DNA from: Dirofilaria immitis
Taxonomy: Eukaryota; Nematoda; Chromadorea; Rhabditida; Onchocercidae
Reading direction: 5' to 3'
Length of the DNA stretch: 64,000 bases
Assembly (NCBI GenBank): GCA_024305405.1
Contig: JAKNDB010000098.1
Location: 1,198,501 to 1,262,500 of the forward strand
The first letter of the stretch is position 1. Every line of letters starts with the position of its first letter. The translations under genes were made by a program, and so were the position numbers. The notes under the pieces are model-generated. The model was given only the letters and a program-made list of their open reading frames with translations. It had not been told where the DNA came from and made no database searches. This document shows, in pieces, positions 53,801 through 64,000 of this stretch.

Positions 53801-55126
53801 CTTCCATAATTTCCGTTTAGTATACAATCATTTCAAATTTTTCTAAATAACTGAAATAACCGTATATAAATTTTAGTACATAAAAGCATTAATTGTTTGA
53901 TACAAATATGGGAGATATTTTGAAATAAATATGCGCATATATTTTTAGAATATTAAAATAAAATAAATATTTACCAATTATTATCTAAAACAATCATTGT
54001 TTACTATTATTTTAAATGATAATATCATTTAAACTCATTTTAGTTCCATTTTCAATTCACTTTAACTTCTTTCTACCTAACTTAATCCAATTCATAATTT
54101 TTACCCAAATAACAACAAATGCCGAAAACATTTACAAGATAAAGACAAATTTACCTAAAATTCTGATGGATCAACTATTTATTAAAATTGATCTTTACAT
54201 TTGTACACATTTCATATCTATCTGCTGACAATACAAGTTTTTATATACAAATCACTCTGAGATATTTTCAATATATTTACGTAACCGTAGCTTCCATACA
54301 TTATATACATTAACATACTTACGTACGTCTACGCAAACCACTTACGACTAGTACTCATTTCTCAGGGAATAACATTGTTTGTTAGGAACGATAATAAATA
54401 TGCAAATTGATAGCCAACGAATAATAGAAAAAGTCAGTGTTTTTGGTATTTATTGGCTTAGCTGTTTTGTTTTTGAGTATATTCAGATAGGAAGACAAGG
54501 AAAACGTAATTTTTTTCCGTAAATCCTATTACGTCAACAAATATACGTGAAGAAATTAAAATTGAAAAAGCATATTACACAAGCATCGTTTTTAAAAAAA
54601 TTGCGTCAACGACTACGTCAAATAAATCACAATAAGATATGATCGGATTATAAATATTGCAAGAAGTATGATTATGATAATTCTTCGTATGATTATGATA
54701 ATTTACGAAACAATAAAACTATATTGGTAAAAAAGCAATTTATAAATATTGTTAAAATAGATGAAAGTTAAAAGGTGAAAGGTTATATAAGTTATTTATT
54801 TCCTATCAAAATTACATTTTTAATAATTCAATACTAATAATTCTTCGAATTTTTAACATTAAAATCATAGCATATTTTTTGATGGAAGAAATAATATGCA
54901 AATTAAAATTTATTTTTATCAATTTTATAAACATTTCATTGTTTACATAAACGTATATATTACTTCTCCGTAAATAAATAAAAAGTTTTCAATTAAATTA
55001 AATTTGAAAATAAAATAGAAATATGATATATTATATATGATAATTATTTATAAAAATATTTTGATTTCTCGTAAGAACAATTTTTAGGATTAATTATTCC
55101 TAAATTTGATTCAAATTTACCATTTT

Positions 55127-56020
55127 TTTGGAATATATTACTCTCGATAAAGTTTATTTTTGGTATATATTACTCTCGGTAAAGTTTATTTCTGGAATAT
55201 ATTACTCTCGATAAAGCTTATCTGGAATATATTACTCTCGATAAAAATTGTTTTTGGAATAATTTGCAGGTCACAATAGTTAAGAAGCAGCAATTGAGAA
55301 AACAATTAATCTGATCTCGTAATATTATTGAGAGATTACTCTCGATAAAGTTTGTTTTTGAAATATACTACTCTCGATAAAGTTAATTTTTCAATATATT
55401 AGTCTCGATAAATTTCATTTCTTTTTTACTCAATAATATTACAAATGATAAGAAAATTATTTGATAATCGTATAACTTCAATTGTAAAAGATCAGATTAA
55501 TTGTTTTCTCAATTGCTACTTCTTAACTATTGTGACCTGTAAAGGTCAGATTAATTGTCTTTTCAATTATTGTTTTCCAATCGTTATAACCTATAAAGGT
55601 TACGTAAAATCGTAAATCGTAAATTACGACTTTATTTAGTTGTATCATTTGATTAAAAATGGTTTTACCCACAATTCCATGCCATTGTTTTTCAACAGCC
55701 TTGGACTTTGAAAGTTGAACACTCTCTGGCCATTGTTTTTCAAGGCTAGCCTTGGGCACCGAAAGTTCAAACTTTACGACCTTTAGCCATCGATTTTCAA
55801 CAGCCTTGGATATTGAAAGTTCAAACCTAACATCCTCTCGTTGTCATTTTTCAACAGTCTCAGACAATAAAAGTTCAAATCTAACATCTTCTGGCCATCG
55901 TTAAAGCCAATTAGATGTCTTCAACTTACAATAAGACTTATCAGATGATAACGTCTAGGCTATTTATAGCAAAACAATGTATATATATTTTAGCGATGGC
56001 CAAGAGATGTTAGATTTAAA
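55127..56020. repeat. composite direct and inverted repeat cluster
   Basis: Three layers. First, about seven copies of a ~32-bp unit with core TTACTCTCGATAAAG from 55127 to 55420. Second, a 51-bp inverted repeat with one mismatch (55267-55317 against 55489-55539), whose inner ends also pair (GTAATATTATTGAG / CTCAATAATATTAC). Third, about four copies of a ~62-bp unit (CCATTGTTTTTCAACAGCCT... GAAAGTTCAAA) at 55676-55905, with one inverted fragment near 55990. Open frames here are repeat artefacts. Confidence 0.85.
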
Positions 56021-58261
56021 CTTAAGAGGAAATATCCTTATGTTAAAAAAATATATATATATATATATATAAATACCAACAATAATAAATATATCATGAA
56101 ATAAGCAGCATTTAGCGAATTATTTGAATCATTTATAACTTTATTCTTAGTAACGATTACTAGGCTAGTAATCGTAATATAGCCTAGTTTTATAGCAAAT
56201 ATATATAAGCTTGTCAGTTTCCTTGTCATTCAATATATTGCTTGGCTGTTTTTTCATTAATTTGATACACACACAACACGCGCGCACACACACACACTAT
56301 ATTTATATGCGGTGCGTTGCATGTATGTCCTAGGCTTTGATAGCTTTGTGAGTATTTGTGCCTGTCTCGAAAAATAGCCTTTTTATCCTTCGGGAATAAA
56401 AATTTTTACAATTACCAATCGATATTTTGATATCGCTGGTGTTTTTAGCCAAGTAATTCAATACTGGGCTATTATTATAACAAAAACTGATAAAGATTAG
56501 AAAGAATATATTAGTTATTGATCACAAATTTTTGATCAATACTTTTTCGTGTAACAATAGCTCAATGTTAGCCTCACTTAGTAAATGAATCTTTTCCCAG
56601 AGCAAATATATCATTTACTGATTTATTATTGTATGATAAGAATTTATATCAAACATGGCCTACTCTAGCCTTCTTCCGATAAATTCACAGTATCGGATGA
56701 TATCTCTTTCGTAAATTTCTTGATGATTCAAATTATTATTTGTCTGAAATTCTCGAGAAATATATTTCATTTTATCATTCTTAATTTATTATTTATTTCA
56801 AGAAATGAAATGTTGCAAAAAAATTATTTTGAAATGATTCAGAATTTAAAAATATGAGAATTTGAATTTAGAAAAGAAAAATTTTCATTTCAAAATTTAA
56901 ATGCTACTAATAAATATTTCTCAAATTCGAGAATATACTTGCATTCTCGAATTTGACAAAAAGTTTTCAACACTTATTTCAGTTCTTTTATTTTCAATTA
57001 AAAGTTTTGTTTATAAAAAAAAAAAAAAACGAAAAATGATAATGGTTTATTTAGAAGAAGGAAATAACTAAATAATTCGTAGTTATGAATAGTATAAACA
57101 AAAATTTTTCATCTACTAACGAAGCTTTTAAATTAAAGAATATAATACGATGAAGTATAGAATAGAATAGATAAGATAAGATAAGATTAGAAAAATTTTA
57201 AAGTTATACGAAAAAATTTCAATTCAAAGATCGAAGGAAATTTGAAGATTGAAATAGTTTTAACTCTTACCTTTCATACTATTTGTTTTAATAATATGTC
57301 GTCTTATAGAGTAGTAGTATGAATTAATCAGTAATAATTAATTTAATAATTTCAATAAAATTTTTTGGGAAATTTAAACAATTTTTCATATTGGAAATGG
57401 AAATTAGAAATCAATTTTAATTGGAAATGGAAATTAAAAATAATAAATGGAAATGATAAATTATGCAAATTCTGAAATTGAAATTACTAAGTTTACTATA
57501 AGAAATAAATGGAATTAATATTTTGCTGAAAGTATTTCATGAAAAAATTGAATAAATGTGAAAAGAAAAGAAATTGAAGAAAATTAAAATTAAAGTTGAA
57601 TTCAATGATATGATTGCTTATCTCTGATATCTCAAATTAATGAGTTAATTAAAAGAGTAATAATCACTTGATCTTTATACTTATCGTACATTCTAAATGA
57701 TAAACTTTGCTAATCTATTGCCAACTTATCCTAATACTAATATTAATTAAACCTAACTTTGAGAGTATTCAAAAATATTTTGAAATTTGTACTTTACAAA
57801 ACTTTTTGTTTCGCTTCTATGTATTTTGATCATATCATTAATTATCTTGTTGGACAGCAATTTTTCAGTAATTTGCAACGGCCAAGAAAAGACAATTTTG
57901 ATTGAGGCCAAAATCTTGATAATATAAATTAGTCGAGAATTGAAAAGAATTTTAAATAATAATAATAATATATTGTATTATAGCTGTTATAGCGAATAAA
58001 GTTAAGTTTGATAAAAATCTTACCAGCTTAAAAGTGTAAACGAGCTTAAAGTAGTTTTATATATATATTATTCAATAGCATTCTCGATAATATCGAGACC
58101 GTTACCTTGACAATATTCGGGACAACTATAATAATAATATTCCTGCATATTTACAATCAAATTTTACACAATATTTATGCTTCAAACAATTATTTACTAA
58201 ACACAATACCAAAAAAATAACAAAATGATATTTATCTGGTTCATATCAAAAATTTACATTA

Positions 58262-58495
58262 AACGAAATTAAATGATAACAGATAAAGAATATATATTTT
58301 TAGCAAAATTAATTGATAACAGATGAAAGATATATTTTCTTCATTAAAACTAATTGATAAGAGATAAAGATATATTTTCTCTGTAAAATTAATTGATAAC
58401 AAAATAAAAGATACATAATTTCTAGTAAAATTAATTAATAACAGATAAAAGATGTATTTTTTCAATAAAATTAATTAATAAAAGATAAAATACAT
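58262..58495. repeat. ~44-bp tandem repeat, about five degenerate copies
   Basis: Unit of the form AAAATTAATTGATAACAGATAAAAGATATATTTTTC. The 68-codon open frame on the minus strand is only the translated repeat. Confidence 0.8.
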
Positions 58496-59429
58496 ATCTA
58501 TAGCGGCAATTATTAAATATTAACCATATATCATTAGCACTAAATGATATCACTAAATGATATGATATGTGATATGACATGATGTGATATGATATGCAAA
58601 TTTTTCCTTCTTTTTTTCATTAAAACAATTTAATAGAAATTTGTTTTATTTTTTTATTATTTTATTTATGCAATTTTAAAAACAAACAACAAATTTCATA
58701 ACAAAATAAAATACAAAGAATTTTTGGCAAAAAAAAACAAAAAATTTTTATTTTCTTTTTATTTGTTTTTCTTACTTTTCCAATGTATTCGTATTATTTG
58801 TTTATTTACTGAAAAAGAAAAAATTGCTTAAATTACAATAATTTTTCTCGCATATATGCAAGGGCTTTTACTTCCAAACAATTTAATTTACTCTAAATAA
58901 TAGATTAATAGGCCAAGGCTTTTGTTCAAAAGATTTAATAGACCAAGGCTTCCCTTTTGAGCCTTATTTTCTGAATAACTCTCAATAGACCAAGATCATA
59001 TTATATATTAACAACAATCTATGGAATATACATCTCATACAATAGTAATAAATAAACAAAAATATAGTCGTTTTATAATAAAATTCTCTTAATATGCCAA
59101 GATTTTCTAGTTTTAAATAGCCTAGAAGCCAAGGCATTTTTTTTGCATGACAATAGGCCAAGTTATAAATTAAATAACGATCTATTGAACCTTTTGTAAC
59201 AAAAAAGACAATGAGAATTTCAAATTCATTATAAATGAAAATATGCAAAAAGAATTTTTTTGGCTTATATTTTTTAATCAAATATTTCTTCATTCTTGTT
59301 GCTAGCCAAAAATGCCTAAGGCTTAGAATTTTTATTATTGGCCAGAATTAATTGGCTAGCTAGATGAATTAATTCTTTCTTTCTTCTAACATTTTGAATG
59401 AATTTTATTTAAATTTAAATTTTTAAATA

Positions 59430-60008
59430 TTACTTGCTCTTTATCTTATCAATATCATTATCATAAGAATCCACTGCATTAAATAATGCGGCCTTTTTTG
59501 ATGTTATTACTGTTGGACAATAATTTAATGCAATATTAGAATAGTGACGACTTCTAATCTAAAACTTTTTCAGTTTAAAATTTCATTATCATTAAATAAT
59601 TTATTTATCAGTAAATCAGTTATTTATTAAAATTTAATTTTATTTCTCATTTATGACAATGTTAATTAATTTTAGGAATTTATTTAATTTACCAAATAAA
59701 TTGATTAACTCTCTTTGAGCATAAATTTAAATTTAAATTTTTAACTTAAATTCATAATTTATAATTATCCAAGGTAAATAATTTAATCTTAACTTATAAA
59801 AGCTTTTAATCATTATCTTGAGTGATAGGAATTAATGATCGATATGAAATTAAATAAACTTTAACATTTTAATACTTACAGCCTTACACATATATACGAT
59901 AATAATCATTGATAATATCATACCGATGGTAATACCAATTAGGATGAAATTAAAAATATCAGTCGAACTCATATCAGCCATTTGATCACTTAATGTATCA
60001 AGCGATGC
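59430..60008 (-). CDS. small single-pass membrane protein, function unknown
   Basis: Two exons: 60008-59880 and 59558-59430 (TAA), joined in phase 0 with GTAAGT and TTTTAG ends. The first Met in frame is at 59981 (MADMSSTDIFNF), giving 76 residues; nine more codons are open upstream to the acceptor at 60009, which may be cis- or trans-spliced. One strong TM (FILIGITIGMILSMIIIVYM) is followed by a basic patch (CKAIRSRH) and a ~40-residue polar tail ending DNDIDKIKSK. Short acidic N-terminus, one TM and basic juxtamembrane tail suggest N-out, C-in topology. The layout recalls small accessory channel subunits, but I see no motif that proves any family. It lies between the rootletin promoter side and the collagen 3' end, on the same strand. 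Confidence 0.55.
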
Positions 60009-60109
60009 CTTTAGAAAAATAATTTAATTTGAAAGTTAACTAAATAAGTTAGTAAATAAAAGGATAAAATTATATGAAATGATATATTAACATTATGTTG
60101 TATGATAAT

Positions 60110-60500
60110 TAAAATAAGTAAGCAAGAAGTTAAAATAAATAAATAATTAGAGTAATTAAATAAATAAGTAGACAAGTAAGTAAGCAATTAAGAAAACAAA
60201 TAAGTAATCAAAAGGTAAGTAATTTTATGAATAAACAAACAAATAATAACGAAAACAAGTAAACGATTATATTAATAAGCAAATAAATGAATAAGTAAAC
60301 AAGTTAAAAGAAAAATAAATAAATAGATAAGGCGAACAAGTAAGTAAGTAAGTAAACGAACAAGTAAATAAGTAAGAGTAAATAAGCAAATAAATAAATA
60401 AGAAAAAAAAATAAAATAAGTAAGTAAATAAATAAGTGAGCAAGTAATGTAAATAAATAAAAGTAAGTAATTAATAAATGAAAATAACCAATTAATTAAC
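60110..60500. repeat. TAAG/TAAA tetranucleotide-rich tract
   Basis: Long run of AAGTAAGTAAATAAATAAGTAA variants. The open frame on the other strand is translated repeat. Confidence 0.85.
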
Positions 60501-60564
60501 AAATTATCTGATCATCAAAAATGGACGCATGTGATGTATGTATTTATGTATGTATACGTATGCA

Positions 60565-60630
60565 TACATATGTGTGTGTGTGTGTGTGTGTGTATGTGTG
60601 TGTGTGTGTGTATGTGTGTGTGTGTATATA

Positions 60631-60677
<47 letters not shown>
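60565..60677 (+). repeat. TG microsatellite
   Basis: Nearly pure (TG)n with TATG interruptions. Open frames on both strands are Cys-Val or Thr-His artefacts. Confidence 0.95.
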
Positions 60678-60679
<2 letters not shown>

Positions 60680-60770
60680 TTTACGAGAAAATATTTGATT
60701 AAATTAAATATATTTGATAAAATTATGTGGAAAAATTTTATTAAAATAAAAATGAGAAAATGCAAAATTT

Positions 60771-60877
60771 AATTTCTATCGCATAAAAATTTATGCGATA
60801 GAAATTATCAATTATGCGATAGAAATTATCAATTTATGCGATAGAAATTATCAATTTATGCGATAGAAATTATCAAT
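60771..60877. repeat. palindrome followed by a 21-22-bp tandem repeat
   Basis: AATTTCTATCGCATAAA is followed by its exact reverse complement around AA (60771-60806). The right arm, TTATGCGATAGAAATTATCAA, is then repeated about four times. Confidence 0.9.
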
Positions 60878-61668
60878 TTAGAAATTATAGAAAAAGCTAT
60901 CATTCAATTAAATAAATATCTAATTTACCAATCTATTATATATAAATATATTTGTTAGATAAAAAATTATCAATCATTAATTATCAATAATTTTTATAAC
61001 ATTAACAAACCATATGAAATAATAATAATAATTTCAATATATTAAATGAACGGATGGATGGATAGATATTATAAAGCGACCACTTTGGAATATTAGCAAA
61101 AACAAAAATAAAATTATTTATTTTAATTTTTTGTAAAAAAAATTAATAAATTTAATTTATTTTTATTTGCATAAAATATTCGATATAATATATTAATTTC
61201 AACTTTATATTTAAGAAAAATTATTTATAATAAAATAAATAAAAAGAAAAACAATTGTTTTATAGAAAAGTAAAAAGAGAGAGAGAGAGAAAGAGAAAGA
61301 GAGAGAGAAGAGAGAGAGAGAGATAGAGCGAAGTAAAATTCAATACTTAATCATTTCATATTATTCTCGTTTAAATAATAATATATAAATTTTATTACTC
61401 TCTCTAATGTTTCCTTTATTTTTGGAAAAAGATTCTGAAACAAAAACAAAAGATTCAGATTTATCAGAAAAAAAGGGGAAAAATTCAGATTGATCAGAAG
61501 GAAAAGCGAAAGGATTCAGATTGATCAAAATGAAAACGATTTCTTCCAAGGATTTTTATTACTGAAGGATTATTGCATAAAAATTGGTTTGTAATAAATT
61601 AACTAGTATTTTATTAAAAATAAATTTCTTGTTTTTCTCGTTTAAGAATTCGAGAGTGAGATGGAGGT

Positions 61669-61699
<31 letters not shown>

Positions 61700-62126
61700 A
61701 GTGAATAGGTTTTCTATTTTTTTAACATTATTATTAAATTCAAATCAATTAGATGAATGATTGAATTAAATATTTGACATATGACCTTTTCATTTAATTT
61801 TATTAAATACAAATTTAAAAAAGAGCGCAACTTTATTTTATCACATATCAACAAATGTTTTTATCCACAATTATGTATAATATTACTAACATGATAAGAA
61901 GTTTGCATTATATATGTATAGTGATATTACTATACATATATATATATCATATCTTTTATCAGCAGAAATCAATTAGATATTGAAATAAATTTTTGCCATG
62001 TGATCTTTTAATTTAATATTATTAAATAAAAATCTAAAAAAATAATGTAACTTATTTGATTACATATCAACAACATTACTATCAATAATTATATCAAATA
62101 TCACTATAGCAGCAAGAAGTTTTATT

Positions 62127-62175
<49 letters not shown>

Positions 62176-62186
62176 TTTATCTTTTA
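60878..62186. other. non-coding spacer with GA and TA microsatellites
   Basis: No exon seen. It contains GA tracts at 61275-61325 and 61670-61700, a (TA)n run at 62139-62172 next to the collagen stop, and an AT-rich near-duplicate pair (about 61740-61980 and 61960-62190) sharing AATCAATTAGATGAATG/ATTGAAATAAAT-type wording. Confidence 0.5.
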
Positions 62187-64000
62187 TCAGTAACCTGGTG
62201 GAGTACGTGGTTGTGGACAATGGCTACAATCACCATCAATACCTAAATTAAAAATAAAATTAACATTAATTGATAGAAATAGATTTCTAAAGATAATATT
62301 TTTATTTAAAAAAATTATTTTATTTCTTTTTTGGAAAAATTCCTTTTAAACTTTTAGAATTTTTAATAAAATTATTTCAATGAAACTATTATTAAATTAA
62401 TATATAGCACGAAATAATGAAAATTTCTCTTCTCGAGAATTTAAAAAAGTTCAATTTATTTTTAAATAAATAATTATTCAATTTAATTAAACTTTCAAAC
62501 CATGTAAGCCACGTGGTCCTACTGGTCCTCGAGGCCCTTTTTTCCAGTTTTACCTTTCTTTCCAGGCTGAAATATATTTTACTATGATGTTTTGAGCAAA
62601 ACTCTCTGAAATAATTAACTAAGTGATTAATTATTTTGTAAAAGTTTCGAAATAATTTACTTCGCCTGGTGGTCCTGGAGGTCCAGGAACGGTCTGTCCA
62701 CGATTTCCTTTTGGTCCTTTCATGCCAGGTGGTCCAGTTACTCCATCAGGTCCTGGCTCACCAGCAGGTCCTTCTATTTTAATAACTTTCCCATCCTAAA
62801 ATACGAAATTATAAGTTTTGAAAGAAAATTATCACTTATGAGAAATGTAAGTATTAGGTATCAGTGATCGATAAATAAATTTATAAAAAAATTTTCGACA
62901 GTTTACCTCGCCTTTTTACCTTTCGGTCCATGATTACCTGGTTTACCAACTGGACCAGGTTGTCCTATCAAACCTCGAGATCCTTTTTTTCCTAAAAAAA
63001 ATGGAATTAAGTTTGTTGCAAAAAAGTTTCAACTATTTATTAAAATTTTCTTTATCCCATCCATTAGATGATCAACTTTAATTTAAAAAAAAAAAAAAAG
63101 AAAACTTACCATCTTTACCTGGTTCTCCTATTTCACCACGTGGTCCTGGTGGTCCCTTATTACCAGGTTGTCCTGGTGGACCTGGTGGACCAGGCATACA
63201 AATTATACAGGGCTCTTTTCTTAAACCTTTATATGGCATTACACTACCATTTTTTCCCGGTTCACCATGCTAAAACAATAATCCAATGATATTTTTAAGT
63301 AATACTAATAATAATACTGATAGTAATTTATCGATAATATTTTTAAGTAATACTAATAATAATACTGATAGTAATTTATCGATAATATTTTTAAGTAATA
63401 CTAATAATAATACTGATAGTAATTTATCGATAATATTTTTAAGTAATACTAATAATAATACTGATAGTAATTTATCGATAATATTTTTAAGTAATACTAA
63501 TAATAATACTGATAGTAATTTATCGATAATATTTCAAAGAAAAAAAGAAAACGATAATAATACAAATATTAAATTTAGTAATTAATTAATACAAAAAAAG
63601 AAGAAAATAATAATTTACATGTCCAGCTATACCATCTTTACCATGTCTACCATCACCACCAGGTGGTCCAGGTGGTCCTGGTGGACCATGATGACACATA
63701 CAACGCATCATATGTACTACTACACCTGTACCTGATTGTGGTGCTGGTGGTTCGTATATTGGCTGCAATTTTTAATTTTAATTAAATTTACAAATTATTA
63801 TCCAACTTTTTTTTTGTTCAAAAATTTAAACTAATTTTTTATCATTTATTTTTAAAAAATAAAAGAAAAAAGAAAATAAAACCGCCGCTGCTGGAGCACC
63901 ATAAGCACCATTACCACCTGCATCACCGATACCATCATCACGCCATTGTCCGAATAGCCAACCACGTTTTTCACGTCTTCTCGATTCAAATTCATTTTGA
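62187..64000 (-). CDS. nematode cuticle collagen (3' part; gene continues past the right edge)
   Basis: Extracellular structural protein of the cuticle. Exons: 64000-63883 (5' end cut), 63762-63619, 63269-63110, 62991-62907, 62795-62661, 62566-62501, 62242-62187 (TGA). Features in order: a dibasic ESRRREKR processing site for a subtilisin-like enzyme; a Cys-x-Cys pair (RCMCHHGPPGPPGPPGG) opening the first Gly-X-Y block; a C-x-x-C break (CIICMPGPPGPPG); the main interrupted Gly-X-Y domain; and the terminal DCSHCPQPRTPPGY, typical of the family. The N-terminal anchor and homology box A are outside the window. One base is missing at T5 62913-62917 and at T6 62538-62543. Restoring the Gly-X-Y register and intron phase both require it. 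I do not assign a subfamily. Confidence 0.93.
63284..63525. repeat. 48-bp tandem repeat, five near-identical copies, in a collagen intron
   Basis: Unit ATAATATTTTTAAGTAATAC... GATAGTAATTTATCG is repeated five times with no visible differences until the last edge. Because 48 is a multiple of three, it makes an artefactual Asn-rich open frame. Confidence 0.95.

Larger units (their letters stand above)
50898..59429. other. gene-poor AT-rich region
   Basis: No multi-exon gene is supported. Weak coding-like pieces on the minus strand: a 25-codon frame near 53788-53710 (MNEQNSEEIEDAEISNLFEM) and a short ATG exon-like piece with a GTAAGT near 54350. Either could be an alternative 5' exon of rootletin, but I cannot join them. 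The repeats at 55.1-56.0 and 58.3-58.5 kb are listed separately. Confidence 0.5.

Noticed and set aside
55523..55759. 78-codon open frame on the minus strand
   Set aside because: Lies across the 62-bp tandem repeat and repeats itself.
60521..60772. Cys/Val and Thr/His open frames
   Set aside because: Translated TG microsatellite.
63286..63585. Asn-rich repeat protein
   Set aside because: Translated 48-bp intronic tandem repeat, opposite to the collagen gene.
1..64000. CRISPR arrays, tRNA or rRNA genes
   Set aside because: No spaced identical repeats of the right kind and no cloverleaf or rRNA landmarks were seen; a tRNA or covariance-model scan would be decisive.

Overview
The window looks like nuclear DNA of a nematode, probably a clade III or filarial parasite (inferred). 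The sequence is very AT-rich. Small exons end at GT/AG sites with TTTCAG-type acceptors. One gene is a cuticle collagen ending in the nematode Cys-x-x-Cys-Pro...PPGY tail, and a BEL/Pao retroelement is present. There are no bacterial operons, no CRISPR array and no RNA gene I can support.

Layout. (1) 456-18694, minus strand: ire-1, the ER unfolded-protein sensor. Ten exons give the signal peptide, the luminal sensor and the membrane span; the kinase and RNase exons lie beyond the left edge. Its ~14.2 kb intron (1717-15902) holds two further genes: a complete 16-exon DEG/ENaC sodium-channel subunit on the opposite strand (4320-15019), and a three-exon gene for a 73-residue tail-anchored protein (2532-4063, minus). 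These two are divergent and about 250 bp apart. (2) 18695-23517: mostly empty AT-rich DNA, with the 3' exons of a histidine-acid-phosphatase-like gene at 21800-22282. (3) 23518-50702, minus strand: about 40 exons of a ~1,900-residue coiled-coil protein that I read as rootletin (C. elegans CHE-10). A near-consensus ciliary X-box lies 182 bp upstream of its start. (4) 36886-44928: a complete-length BEL/Pao LTR retrotransposon with gag, pol and an envelope-like third reading region, inserted antisense in a rootletin intron and flanked by a 5-bp duplication. (5) 50898-59429: gene-poor, with a complex direct and inverted repeat cluster at 55.1-56.0 kb. (6) 59430-60008, minus: a small two-exon single-pass membrane protein. 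(7) 62187 to the right edge, minus: the 3' part of a cuticle collagen gene.

A pattern runs through every gene. Reading frames repeatedly slip by exactly one missing base, nearly always inside a homopolymer. Intron phases and the protein families agree once that base is allowed for. I count about 16 such sites in the host genes. I read them as uncorrected sequencing or assembly deletions, not as pseudogene decay. Any automatic gene model of this window will be wrong at these places.
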